The translations under genes were made by a program, and so were the position numbers. A DNA stretch of 64,000 nucleotides from contig CAUYUJ010001405.1 of the NCBI GenBank assembly GCA_963575745.1, forward strand, positions 28,048-92,047, in the 5' to 3' direction. The notes under the pieces were generated by a model. That model saw only the letters and a list, made by a program, of their open reading frames with translations, had not been told where the DNA came from and searched no databases. This DNA comes from Prorocentrum cordatum. Lineage: Eukaryota; Sar; Dinophyceae; Prorocentrales; Prorocentraceae. Numbering within the stretch: the stretch's first letter is position 1; the number at the start of each line of letters is the position of its first letter. Positions 1 through 10,880 of this stretch are shown here, in pieces.

Positions 1-475
1 ATTAGCAACTACACGCGCCGCAAGCCGGCCGGCCCACTCAAACAGCAGCGGCTGACTGCGCGGGAGGAGCGGCAAGCTGGGGGCGTCCAGGGTGCTCGAG
101 CACTTGCAACACGGCAAAATGCCGGTGAATTCAAAATGTGCCGAGTGGCAAAATCCGAGGGAGCGTGAGGGCGATAGCTGTGGGCTGCGTGTCCAACATG
201 CCGTCGGAGTGTCCAGACGTGGTCGGCGATGGGCCGTCGCCAGTGGGGCGCCAAGCACAGGCCGCGCCAGCGGCGTGTGCGAGCCAGCTGAGCTGCTCCG
301 CCGAGGAACGTCGAATGCCAGGCTGGGGGTGGGACGGGCCCGGGGGGCGGCCGAGGCTGCGAAGGCTGAACCACTCGAAGCGGGCTGACCTCCAGGGGCC
401 GTCAATCCGCGCAACATGAGGAGCCACCGAACCTGCAGGGGGCCACCCAAGCACAGCTGCGCGGGCGCCGGCTGA
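1..475. other. no gene recognised
   Basis: GC-rich sequence with several short overlapping open frames on both strands, none with a recognisable motif or a convincing protein-like composition. A short phrase near 360-380 (gaaggctgaaccactc) reappears near 29,730, so part of this stretch is probably a dispersed repeat. Confidence 0.4.
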
Positions 476-1843
476 AGCGCTGCGTGAGGCCAAGCTGGTG
501 GGAAGGGACAACGCCAGCAAGGTGGGGCGTCCAGGGTGGAACTGCACGGCAGCTGCCGCCTGATGTGCGCCGAAGGCCACCGTAGGACAGCCTTATCCGC
601 CGAATCCGTCGTTCCCCGCAGGGAACCAGGGTCTCCGTCGCATCCGTCATTCCACGCGGGCGTCCGGGGTCGCAGCTAGCCGCCGCTGAAGGTGAGGTAA
701 AGTTACCGCTCTCAGCGAGGGTCCTGGGCAGCCCTGGGGTGTGGGGACGAACGCCTCCGAGACCAGGATGCAGGCCTGTCGGCAACCCAGCCTGGGGGGG
801 GGGGGCGGCGGGGGCGGACATCGCCGACCCCCCGCGCGGGGGGGCTCCCACGGGACATCCGGCGAGGGTGGGGCGCAAGGAAACGACCACCCCGCAGTCC
901 AAGGGCAAGTGGACGTGGCCTGAGCCCGGCCCGAGAGGGCCCCGAGGAGAGAGGCGGCGGGGACAGACATCACCGCACCTCGTACGGATCTCGCGTGCAC
1001 CTGGCCAGGGGGCGCGGCCGCCATTCCCCGAGGGGCATCCGGGGTCGCAGCTAACCGCCGCCGAGAGGAAGGTAATGCCGAAAGGTCGGTCTTTCGTCCC
1101 CTGCTGGTGTGGTCCAGTGTGGTCCAGGGTGGGCAGTCTGCAGCCAGTGGACTGACGCGCTGAAGGCCAAGCTGGTGGGAAGGGACAACGCCAGCAAGGT
1201 GGGGCGTCCAGGGTGGAACTGCACGGCAGCTGCCGCCTGATGTACGCCGAAGGCCACCGTGGGACTGCCTTATCTGCCGAACCCGACATTCCCCGCAGGG
1301 GTCCAGGGTCTCCGTCGCATCCGTCATTCCCGCGGGCGTCCAGGGTCGCAGCTGCCCGCCGCTGAAGGTGAGGTAAAGTTACCGCTCTCAGCTGGGGTCC
1401 TGGGCAGCCCTGTGGTGTGGGGACGTTCGTCTCCGAGACCAGGGTACTAGCCTGGCGGCAGCCCAGCCTGGGGGGGGCCCGTGGGGAGGGGCGGTGGGGA
1501 CAGACATCGCCGACCCTCCACGCGGAAGGGCTCCCAAGGGACAACGGGCGAGGGGGGGGGGGGCGCAGGGGAACGACCACCCCGCGGCCCAAGGGCAAGT
1601 GGACGTGGCCAGAGCCCGTCCCGAAAGGGACCCGAGGAGAGAGGCGGTGGGGACAGACGTCGCCGCACCTCGTACGGATCCCACGTGCACCTGGCCAGGG
1701 GGCACGGCCGCCATTTCCCGAGGGGCATCCAGGGTCGCAGCTAACCGCCGCTGAAAGGAAAGTAATACCGAACGGTCGATCTTTGGTCCACTACAGGTGT
1801 GGTCCAGGGTGGGCAGTCTGCAGCCAGTGGACTGACTCGCTGA
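476..1843. repeat. 678-bp tandem duplication
   Basis: A unit of about 677-680 bp is present twice in tandem, with the start of a third copy near 1,831. The phrase caagctggtgggaagggaca lies at 491 and again at 1,168, and the rest of the unit follows in the same order both times. Each unit carries several copies of a shorter phrase (ccggggtcgcagctaacc and variants). That phrase also opens every unit of the following 160-bp array, so the two arrays share ancestry. Copies differ by scattered substitutions and G-run length. Confidence 0.85.
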
Positions 1844-1889
1844 AGGCAGTGCTGCCACCTCGAAGGCCGACGCATCCATGGGGTGTGTG

Positions 1890-3515
1890 TGGTGGTACAT
1901 CCAGGGTCGCAGCTAACCGCTGCTGAAGTGTAGAGAGGAGGTCTCGTGCCCGCAGTCTCAGCTGCTCCCCGGGTGGATCCAGGGTCGCCGCAAACCGCGG
2001 GCTCTGGGTTGAGTGAAGACGGAGCGTCCACGGAGGGTGGCGGCAGACGGCCCTTGACAGACAGCACCGGGATGCAAGAGTACCTTGAGCTCCCGCGGGA
2101 TGGCTCGTGCCCGTAGTCTCTGCTGCTCCCCGCATGGATCCAGGGTCGCGGCTAACCGCCGCTCTGGGTTGAGTGAAGACGGAGCGTGCGCGGGGGGTGG
2201 CGGCAGGCGGCCCTTGGCCGACAGCACCGGGATGCAAGAGTACCTTGGGCTTCCGCGGGAGGCCTTGCGCCCGTAGTCTCAGCTGCACCCCGCGTGAATC
2301 CAAGGTCGCGGCTAACCGCGGGCTCTGGGTTGAGTGAAGACGGAGCGTCCACGGAGGGTGGCGGCAGACGGCCCTTGACAGACAGCGCCGGGATGCAAGA
2401 GTATCCTGAGCCCCCGCGGGATGGCTCGTGCCCGTAGTCTCTGCTACTCCCCGCATGGATCCAGGGTCGCGGCTAACCGCCGCTCTGGGTAGAGTGAGGA
2501 TGGAGCGACCGCGGAGGGTGGCGGCAGACGGCCCTAGCAGACAGCGCCGGGATGCACGAGTACCTTGAGCTCCCGCGGGATGTCTCGAGCCCGGAGTCCC
2601 TGCTACTCCCCGCGTGGATCCAGGGTCGCGGCTAACCGCCGCTCTGGGTTGAGTGAAGACGGAGCGTGCGCGGGGGGTGGCGGCATGCGGCCCTTGGCCG
2701 ACAGCACCGGGATGCAAGAGTACCTTGGGCTTCCGCGGGAGGCCTTGTGCCTGTAGTCTCAGCTGCGCCCCGCGTGGATCCAGGGTCGCGGCTAACCGCG
2801 GGCTCTGGTTTGAGTGAAGACGGAGCGTCCACGGAGGGTGGCGGCAGACGGCCCTTGGCAGACAGCACCGGGATGCAAGAGTACCTTGAGCTCCCGCGGG
2901 ATGTCTCCTGCCCGTAGTATCTGCTACTCCCCGCATGGATCCAGGGTCGCGGCTAACCGCCGCTCTGGGTTGAGTGAAGACGGTGCGTACACGGAGGGTG
3001 GCGGCAGACGGCCCTTGGCAGACAGCACCGGGATGCAAGAGTCCCTTGAGCACCCGCGGATGGTCTTGTGCCCGTAGTCACAGCTGCTCCCCGTGTGGAT
3101 CCAGGGTCGCGGCGACCGCCGCTCTGGGTTGAGTGAGGACGGAGCGTCCACGGAGGGTGGCGGCAGACGGCCCTTGGCAGACAGCACTGGGATGCAAGAG
3201 TGCCCTGAGCCCCCGCGGGATGTCTCGAGCCCGTAGTTCCTGCTACTCCCCGCATGGATCCAGGGTCGCGGCTAACCGCCGCTCTGGGTGAGTGAAGACG
3301 GAGCGACCACGGAGGGTGGCGGCAGACGGCCCCTGGCAGACAGCACCGGGATGCAAGTTCCTTGAGCACCCGCGGGAGGTCCCGTGCCCGTAGTCTCAGC
3401 TGCTCCCCGCGTGGATCCAGGGTCGCGGCTAACCGCCGCTCTGGGTTGAGTGAAGACGGGGCGTGCACGGAGGGTGGCCGACAACACCGGGACGCAGAAT
3501 ACCTTGAGCCCCGCG
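1890..3515. repeat. satellite array, period ~160 bp, ~10 units
   Basis: Units start at the phrase ggatccagggtcgcggctaa at 1975, 2136, 2296 (gaatcc variant), 2457, ~2615, ~2776, ~2936, ~3096, ~3255 and ~3411, a regular 160-161 bp spacing. Each unit ends in an accgggatgcaagagtacct-like segment. Two unit types (accgccgctctggg and accgcgggctctggg) partly alternate. Open frames of 60-420 codons across the array arise because the repeat lacks stops in several frames. I do not regard them as genes. Confidence 0.92.
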
Positions 3516-3591
3516 GGTCCCTCCCCGCCGGGGGGGCGACGGAACCGGCACCCAGGGATGCGGCCGCCAGATAGGAGCACGCGCGGACCCT

Positions 3592-4705
3592 TCACTGCCA
3601 GTGCGGTGCCACGACGGGGGGCAGCAAACGGCTGCTATTAGGAGACGACCAGCCACTGTTTCTTGCCCTTGCTGGGTGCGCGGGTGTCCGGGGGGCCCTT
3701 TGCCGCCTGGCGACCCCTGCCCGCGCCGCCGCTTCGACCCCGGCGCCGATGCCGCAGCTGAGCCCGATCGACGCCAAGGCCCAGCGCGTCGCTAACGGCC
3801 CGTACGTCGCACTTGTGGCTGCGGAAGGAAGGCAAGTTTGCGGGTCGTGCCGTAGCGGGTCGAGCGCGCCTATGCTGCCAGGCGCGGCCTGCTGCGTGGC
3901 GAAAGCGTGCCAGGTGCCTGTGAACATTGCCCCGGGGGTGGCTTGGAGCCACCTTATCGCCTCGACGGGTGTCTCCCTGGGTAGGTCCCACTGGATGGTG
4001 CCGATCTTTGCTTTGTACAGCTGCTGTCCCGTGTCGGGGTCTAAAAGCTCTGGCCATTGGCGCGGCTCTGGCCAGTGGCGCTGCCGCGTGTTCTGGCCTT
4101 AAGTCTCCGGCGAACCAGCCCCGCTGTCCTGGGCGGAGGGCTCGGAATCTGTTTGCGACAGTTCCGGTTGCACGCATGGCGGGGCCCTGCGGGTAGGTGC
4201 GGCCCGCGTAGTTGGCCGCCGGGCAGGGGCCGGATCGCCTCCGGCAGCCCGGGCCGACGCTGCCCTGAGGTGTGCGGGGAGAGGCCCCTTTCGTTGGCGT
4301 TCGCCTTCGGGCCTGTGCCCGCCGTCGCTCGCGGGCGCGCCCCTTCAGTCGCCGCGAGGCTCTCGCCGGGCGCGGGGGTGCTGCTGGTCGTGCCAGGTGC
4401 GTGCACGTGCGGCGACGCCGTTTCCATTGCCATAGCACAAACTTATTTGTCAGGCGTGTCCTGGGCGTCTGGAGGGAGCGCCTGAGGTTCGCCGTCCATT
4501 CGGGCGGGTTCGCTGGCGGGGGAAGGAGGGCGAATGGGCGCGAAGCGGTTTCTCCCGACGAGCCGGCGAATGGCTTCGATGTCCTGCGTCTGCACGGCTG
4601 GTCCGTGGCCCCCATGTTGGGTCTGTGGCGTTCCCAGAGGACTGCTGACGGTCTGCCTATTCTGTGGAGAAGGTGGGGGTGGCACGCTGTGGCAGGCGAG
4701 CCCCT
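3592..4705 (-). pseudogene. possible decayed coding segment, unrecognised
   Basis: On the minus strand, protein-like stretches occur in more than one frame. One runs from a stop near 4,099 to 3,592 and includes QLYKAKIGTIQWDLP and PVEAIRWLQATPGAMF. A second at 4,443-4,685 includes DIEAIRRLVGRNRF. A third frame ends in a lysine-rich tail near 3,640. No single frame carries a coherent protein. This may be a frameshifted gene fragment, exons of an unknown gene, or chance in GC-rich DNA. No family is recognised. Confidence 0.2.
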
Positions 4706-4892
4706 GCTGGTCCAGGATCTCGCTTCGCGGACTGTCGCGGCTGCCGTCCGCACTTTCGGAAGCGAGCCCCTGTCTGCCCGATTCTGCTCCAAGGACACGG
4801 CTGCCGGCTTACGCCTCGTCCGCGCCTTCAATGGCCTCCGCCGCTTCAGGCCCCCGATCTTCCGGCTGGTGGGGTTGCGCGAAGCGTCTAGA

Positions 4893-4949
4893 ATTATGTG
4901 TTGCTTATACCTGAGCACGATAATTATGTGTTGCTTATACAGACGTTCT
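4893..4949. repeat. 31-bp direct duplication
   Basis: The phrase attatgtgttgcttatac occurs twice 31 bp apart in an AT-richer patch. It lies just after ggctggtggggttgcgcgaa (about 4,865-4,890), which resembles the end of the foldback element at 54,225. Confidence 0.8.
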
Positions 4950-5084
4950 AATATGCTGTGCTTCGCTTGGTATGCGGCCGACGGTGGGGGCACTGGGCGG
5001 AACGCGAAGAGACTCCCACTAACGCTGGGCGGAATGGTTAAACAATCCCACCAGCCCTTGGGGCGTAGCCTAAGGTGTTTTGTC

Positions 5085-6035
5085 CCTGCCAAGACATGCA
5101 ACATACACTTTGGGGCAACGTCTTGAGTCGTGTTCAGGAAGCCCGCGAGCACATTGTATTGTTTTTGGCAGGGGCGACGGGGAAGTCAGCATATTGCTTG
5201 CAGTACGCAAGGCTACCATGCTTAACACCCAAACAGTGCAACATGCACCTCGCGGCTAAATCTGGATCATGCGCGGCCACCCCGCGATCGTTCTCAAGCG
5301 GTTTCGGGCAGGGGCGGCGGGGGTGGTGGCGTATGGCCTGCACTTCGCAGGCCCGCGAGACACAATGATGGGCATTGCTTTTCGACAAGGATGGTGGGGG
5401 CCGACATGTTTTCCGATGTCTGCTGTCACGTGCGCAGGCGCACCTGGCGCACTCTGCGTGTGCCCCGAACGTGGCGCACCTGGCGCGGCTGGAGTATGTG
5501 GCACACCTGGCGCACGCGGAGGCGCGTGGCGCATCTGGCAGACCAGGCGTGCCTGGCACGCTCGGGCCCCAGGGGTGCCTGGCGCGCGTGGCGCGCCTGG
5601 CACGCATGGCGCACCTCGCCCCAGCGTCGCGCATATGGGCTCAAATTTGGTTCCCAGTAGCTGTCCATCCCAAAGCGACCGCTGCACCTGCTGAAGCTCG
5701 GGTGCTACTTATGTGTGTCTTGCTATCTAAGGGGTGTTTTGATCATTGTTCCCTAATCGCATGCACCTCCTCCCCCAGGCGACTGGCGGCCAACCAGGAA
5801 CCATGCTCCACCCCCCCGCCCCCTTCAAAAAAAAACAATGCAACACACACGCACACACACTCTGCCTCCAAACTCGGAGCATGCGCAACCAACCGAATGC
5901 CCCCCCCCCCACCCCTGTCAGAAACCAACGCAAAACAACATTTCGAGGCGAGGTCTTGAACCAAGCTCGTGAAGCCCGCGAGCACTTTGCATTTTTTTGA
6001 CGGAGGCTGCGGGGGTGCCGGCATATTCGAGAGAG
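5085..6035. repeat. pair of diverged ~100-bp direct repeats
   Basis: A segment at about 5,087-5,205 (gaagcccgcgagcacattgt) reappears diverged at about 5,930-6,030 (gaagcccgcgagcactttgc). In both, a T-rich run, a G-rich run and gcatatt follow in the same order. Between them lie a TGGCGCACC minisatellite (5,430-5,625) and an A-run/CA-repeat patch (5,825-5,870). No gene seen. Confidence 0.7.
5430..5625. repeat. degenerate 9-bp minisatellite (tggcgcacc)
   Basis: Roughly twenty imperfect copies of tggcgcacc or tggcacgc. One frame reads as Gly-Ala-Pro repeats that superficially resemble collagen. The period-9 repeat explains this, so it is not called a gene. Confidence 0.75.
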
Positions 6036-6214
6036 CGTGATACACCGCCGCTTTACTCTGGAAAATTCCCCCCCCCCCCCACCCCCCCCCTCCCCCCCTC
6101 CTCTTTCCTCTTCCTCTGGAACCCGGCCCCCCCCCTCTCCGAAAATCCCACCCCCTCCCTGCTGGAATCCACCCCCTCTTTCCGCGCAACCCCCCCCGCC
6201 CCTACCCCCCCCTA

Positions 6215-6412
6215 TCCCCTCTCTCGAAAAGGGGGGGGGGTCACTGCCGGTTCGAACCTCCCCTTCTCCCCCCCTCCGGAAAACCGGGGGAGTCACTATC
6301 AATTCGAACCCCCCCGCCTCGAAAACCGGGGGGGGTCACTACCGGTTCGAACCGCCCCCCCTCGAAAACCGGGGGGGGGGGTCACTGCCGGTTCGACCCC
6401 CGCCCCCCCCCA
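6215..6412 (+). repeat. array of ~45-60 bp units with GGTTCGAACC core
   Basis: Four units of the form aaaaccggggg-tcactgccggttcgaac, separated by C-runs and G-runs of variable length. It follows a 150-bp poly-C tract (6,065-6,215). The same unit occurs in inverted orientation at 7,035-7,165. Confidence 0.85.
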
Positions 6413-6439
6413 TGCTCACCGCCAGCAAACGACTCCCGG

Positions 6440-7000
6440 TCCATGCCACCGTCCGCACCACATCCCCCGCTGCTGTCCCCAGCACCACTGTCCTCACCAC
6501 CGCTGTCCCCGCTGGTTCTACCACTGTCCCTACTGTCCCCACCAGTGCCCCCGCCACTGTCGCGCTGTCCCCGCTGTCCCCACTGTTCCCACCACGGTTC
6601 TACTCTCCCCCACTTTCTCCGCGGCCCCATCCACGGCCCGACTGTCCCCGCTGTCCCCGCTGTCCCACTGTCTCCTCCGCTGTCCCACTGAGCTGTCCCG
6701 CTGTTCCCGCCGCTGTCCCCGCTGGCCCCACCACTGTCCCCGCTGTACCTCTGTCCCATTGTCCCGCCGCCGTCCTCGCCACCGCCCCGCCACTGTCCCC
6801 ACCACCTCTGTACCCTCCACTGTCCCACTGTATCCACCACATTCCCACTGTCCCCACCACTGTCCCCACCACCACCGTCCCCACCACTGTCCCACTGTCC
6901 CCGCTGTTCCCACCATTGTCCACCACCGTCCCCGCCGCTGTCCCACTGTCCCCACTGTTCCCAGCATTGTCCCCGGTGTCCCCACCAGTGCCTCCAGCAG
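6440..7000. repeat. C-rich minisatellite (ccactgtcccc / ccgctgtcccc)
   Basis: About 560 bp of degenerate 9-12 bp units on a strongly strand-biased C-rich background (almost no G on the plus strand). Translations give Thr-Val-Pro repeats on plus and Gly-Thr-Val repeats on minus in several frames, as expected from the repeat. No gene is called. Confidence 0.85.
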
Positions 7001-7034
7001 TGTGTAAACGTCCCCGCTCTCCCCAGCGCGGCGG

Positions 7035-7170
7035 CGAAGGGGGGCGGGTTCGAACCGGTAGTGGCGCCCCCCTGGTTTTCGATGGGGGGGAGGGGGGGGG
7101 TTCGAACCGGTAGCAGCCCCCTCCGGTTTTTCCGGAGGGGAGGGGGGGGGGTTCGAACCGGCCTTGACCC
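7035..7170 (-). repeat. inverted copies of the GGTTCGAACC unit
   Basis: Three units of ggttcgaaccggtag with flanking G-runs and a ggttttcc-like edge, in the opposite orientation to 6,215-6,412. Together with that array they bracket the C-rich minisatellite and could form a stem of more than 130 bp. Confidence 0.8.
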
Positions 7171-7199
7171 CTCCTTTTCATGATTGACTGGGGCCCCAA

Positions 7200-8860
7200 A
7201 CCCTACAATGACCCTGCAAAGACCCAGCATTGACCCTGCAAACACCCTGCAATGTCCAACCTCCTTCCTACCCTGCTTGGGAGGTTGACCTCCCCCCTCC
7301 CTGGGCGTGACTCATAGCAGCGTCCAAGATGGTCCAAGACGGCTCCAAAAGGTCCGACGTCTTGCTCAACGCCGCGTTCGCGGTAACGACCGTCAGTGCC
7401 CCCGACAGCCTTGGAGCCGCGCTCGGCAGGCGATTCCCGTGTAACCCAAGCCCTTGGTGTCGGCCAGCGACTATCTCGGCCCTGGAGCTGATTGCAGCGG
7501 CCGGGCGCGCGGGCGCGGCGGTCCGCGACCCCGAAAACCTTGGCGCGCCCAGAGAAGGACTGGGGCGTCGCGAAAAAAACTCCAGCCGGGGACGTCGACG
7601 CGCTGAACAAGCTGCCTCGTGGGCAGATCCGGTGGGGGCCCCTCCTCGGCGAGACGCTTGGCGAGTGCGCCAGGCGGCTCCAGCATGGGCTTGGGTCCTC
7701 TTTCGCCAATGGTTGGCGCAATATCTGCGGGGCGCAAGGCGCGGGCAAGCAGCGCGCCACCTTCCGCCCTGGGGGGCGGGCGGCTGTCCAATGCTTGGTC
7801 TTTCTCCGCGGGCTCGCGGCCGCAGAACACGACGGTAGTGGTGTGCGCCGAACGAGAGGGCGTCGTGCTGCCGCGGGGCCAGCGCGGGCGGCTGCGCGAG
7901 GCTACGGCTGGAGCCCGTTGTCCCTGGTCGCATCCGCTTCGCACCTGGATCTGGTACCTAGGTCGCCTTGCGCGCTCCGCCGCGACCTGCGCCGTGTTGT
8001 CTCGTTCATGCCTGGTCTTCTCTAAACGGCTTTGGCTTTTCGCCCCCCTGGTTCTTTTCCGCCCTGGTGCCCCGTCGCTGTTCGCCCTTCCCCATGCCGC
8101 GTTGCGGGGGTCGCGGATCAAAGGGCTGTGCTCTCAGAGCGGCGGCTGCTTGAATAAGGGCCGCAATGCGCCTGGGGTTTTCGTTCCCGCGCATCGCGCC
8201 CGACTCCCGCGCTGCTCCGGCTTTTCGCCGCCCCGGTGCTCAATTTTTGGTCGCTCCCCCCCTGGCCATGTGCAAGGTGCCCTTGTTCACCCTGTCTTGC
8301 TCAATTGCTGATCGCCTCTCCCGTTGCCGCGTGCAGGGGGGCCCCTGGATCACCTGGGCTGCGCTTTAATGGCCTGCGTGCTTGCGTCCGCGGACCAAAA
8401 CAATCCCGCTCCTCTGGGGGTTCGCCGCCCCGAGACTCGCCGCGGGTCGGCTTGTCAGATGGAGCCAGTTCCCGCCCAGCCGCGGACGACTGGTTCATGG
8501 TGGCGCGGTGGAACACGGGCGCTCCAGATCCCCCCCTGGCCGCGCAACGCAAGTTCGCGGGCGCTCTTGTCGCGGTCCTGGAGAGGGGGGTCCTGGAGCA
8601 GTTGAAGCCGCCCGGTCGACCTTTGGCAGCCAGGCGCCCCGGCGGACCCCCCACAGTGGCCGAGCCTTCCTCGGCAGCCTGCAGGGCATATTTTTGTGCT
8701 CCTCCTGAACGGCGTGCTCCTCCGTGGCAGCGTGCCCCTCTTGACCTGTGCCTGCTCCTCCTGAGCTGCCTCCCCGAATGTCGCCGGGGCTGGCGCCGAT
8801 CCAGCGACAGCGGCAGTCGACGTCGCGTGGGCTGGGGTCGCGGCCCCCCCTGGCGCCGAG
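7200..8860. other. no gene recognised; short repeats at start
   Basis: At 7,200-7,255 there are four copies of an accctgcaa-like phrase. The rest has overlapping open frames on both strands, including a 216-codon minus frame at 7,471-8,121 and a 210-codon plus frame at 8,236-8,868. None carries a motif I recognise and their composition tracks the high GC content. A decayed retroelement fragment is possible but unsupported. Confidence 0.4.
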
Positions 8861-9253
8861 GCTATTGAGTCACGCGGTTACCCACTGGCGGAACAATACA
8901 AATAAGCGCACCACCCATCCAGCGCCTCTCGCCCTGCAATGGCAATGAGAGGAGAGAAGCAAGACGGACAAAGAGAACATATAAGGACGAACTGATCACA
9001 CACACACGCACACACCTGCCAACTCTCCATTTTTCCAGAGCGGCCTGCTGCGCTGGCCGAACAGCTGCGTTGAAGACTGGTTCCAGCACGCGTGCACCGC
9101 GCCCTGTTTTTGTCAACCCCATGACAACAATACCCCATATTTGTGACATGGCAGGCCTGTCGAGGGCTGGTCTGGAGGGGCGATGCACGACAGCCTGCGA
9201 CCAACAAAAACAGTGACAATGTAGAAAGCTCACATCACGCTGGATGACCATGC

Positions 9254-10118
9254 TCAAGGCAACGCGCAGCTTGCCTGGGGGAGTGGGGCCCAGGCGAAGG
9301 CTTCTCGACAAGAAAGGCTGTGAGAACTTCGATCCCGCGCGACGCAGGGTACCGGCCTTCTCATGCCGGCGCACGCTCTCGCGAGCCTTCCAGCGGCCTC
9401 GGCGCTGAATCCTGCGCAGATCCTCAAACTTCTCCAATGCGTCACGGCTAGCGCCACCATGACGAGGGCAATATGGCGTGAAGGCCACGGCCAGCTGCAA
9501 GCAGCGGCAGGCCATCTTCGCGATCGTCCCGAGCTGCGCCAGCGTGAGCCCGCCGAACAGCAGCCCTTGGCCCGCCCGCGCCAGCAGGACATCTAGGACG
9601 TTGCCGACGAAGCCTTGGCCCTTGGCGGCGTTGCTCAGGAAGACGGTGTCATCGAACGTGTTGGTCTCCGACGGGTCTGGCTGAGTCGCAGGTGCCACCG
9701 TCGCGGCCCACGGCCTCTGGGGGCCCGAGCGCGACGGCCGCAGGGCGTCGGCACCTCGTGAGCCCAGCGCCTCGGACGGCCGGAGGTGGCCGTCGAAGGC
9801 CACGGGCAGCAAAGCCCCCGCCATCGTCGGATGGAAGTCGCGGCCGATGAGATCATCCGCCGGTGAGCGTTGGCCTTGGCCTCGCCGCCCAGGAAGAGCG
9901 TAGCGCTCCAGGGTGGTGTCCGCCGCGCCTGCGTCGGCGAGGCTGCCGCCGCTGCGAGCGATGAAGTCGTTGAGCTCCTCCGCGCAAGCCGAGTAGCGCG
10001 CCGCCGTCGCCTGCCGTGCGGTCGCCCGCCGCAGGAAACCAGACGCCTGCTCCCGCGGCTGAGCCCGCGCCCGCCTGGCGCGGCCGCCTGCCCTAGTCCC
10101 AGCGCCTTCGGCGGCCAT
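9254..10118 (-). pseudogene. DIRS-like tyrosine recombinase, catalytic Tyr replaced
   Basis: This domain would catalyse integration of a circular DIRS cDNA. Visible parts are an N-terminal helix block (RYSACAEELNDFIARSGG, about 10,000), FDGHLRPSEAL with the first catalytic Arg (about 9,800), YCPRHGGASRDALEKF with the second Arg (about 9,450), and GRWKARESVRRHEKAG (about 9,375). In the last block the residue where related sequences have the nucleophilic Tyr is His (cat codon). A frame slip separates the N-terminal and catalytic parts near 9,900. The frame stays open past the domain to 8,862, probably by chance. Confidence 0.75.
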
Positions 10119-10309
10119 ACCAAAGCGGCCGGTGCCTGAGCGGGCAGCGCGGGGCGCCGACCCCAGCGGCGTCGCAGCCGCCCGCGGCCGCCAGCTGTCG
10201 CTCCCAGCGGCGCTCGAGCTCTGCCCCTCTGCCTGGTCGTGCTGCTGCCGGGGGCGCCAGGGGCCGGGCGACGCCGGCGTCGGCGCGGCGCGGGCTCGGC
10301 GGGCAGGCG

Positions 10310-10880
10310 GCAGCGAGGCTGGTCTTCCACTCGCAGCGGCCCTTCACGACGACCTTCCCCTGCAGCACCTCGCAATGCCGCCGACGCTTGCCCTCTCGGC
10401 CCAGCGCGGGGAACAGCGGGTGGGATGCAGCTATCCTCGTCGGCTTCTGGAACGGCGTCGCGAAGCGGCGCTGGCACAGGTCGACGAGGGTCGCCGCTGC
10501 CGACCTGAGCGCTCTCGCCAGGGGTCTCCAAGTCCGAGACGCAAGCGCTGGGGTTCTCGAAGTTAAAATAGGCCCCCGCTCGCCGGCGCTCCTGGATCAG
10601 GCGCACCGTGATTTGCGCCGCCGACCACCGAGTGCACGGGGTCGCTATATGCATGAGCCAAACAGCGCTGGAGCGGATTCATCGGATGACCACCTTCTGG
10701 ACCTTCGGGTCCGTGGTATCGAAATGAAGGCCCTTCTTGAAGTCCATGGGGGCCCCCGCGCGCAGCCCCGCCTCGGGGGTGCCCCCAGTCGAGCGCCCCT
10801 CGCCCGAGACGACGTCCAGGAAGAAGCGTCGGCCCCGACGAGACCTCTGACCCACTTGACCTCCAAGACGCGCGAGGGCG
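10310..10880 (-). pseudogene. cytosine-methyltransferase-like domain of DIRS element
   Basis: Between RNase H and the recombinase, the minus strand shows FLDVVSGEGRST (about 10,820), like the SAM-binding motif I of C5 methyltransferases. Then come FDTTDPKVQKVVIR (about 10,700), HIATPCTRWS with the Pro-Cys dipeptide of motif IV (about 10,650), FNFENPS matching the ENP/ENV box (about 10,560), and EVLQGKVVVKGRCEWKTS (about 10,360). The pieces lie in three frames. Classical DIRS-1 carries an adenine-type methyltransferase; the PC and ENP pair here points to the cytosine-5 class. Role in the element is unknown. Confidence 0.7.

Noticed and set aside
1791-3053. 420-codon minus frame over the 160-bp array
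   Set aside because: Repeat-derived. Unit length is not a multiple of three in all units and the frame has no domain.
3638-5152. 504-codon minus frame as a gene
   Set aside because: Arg/Ala/Pro-biased composition with no domain. More protein-like stretches in the same DNA fall in other frames, so this single frame is not credible.
5460-5630. Collagen-like Gly-Ala-Pro protein
   Set aside because: Explained by the 9-bp tggcgcacc repeat. Other frames over the same DNA are equally open.
6222-7165. GGTTCGAACC as a tRNA B box or tRNA gene
   Set aside because: The core is a palindrome within a repeat. No acceptor or anticodon stems can be drawn around it and the B-box consensus is only partly met.
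6000-7250. Plus and minus frames of 280-360 codons rich in Thr-Val-Pro or Gly-Thr-Val
   Set aside because: All frames are open on both strands because the C-rich minisatellite lacks stops. There is no motif or start context.
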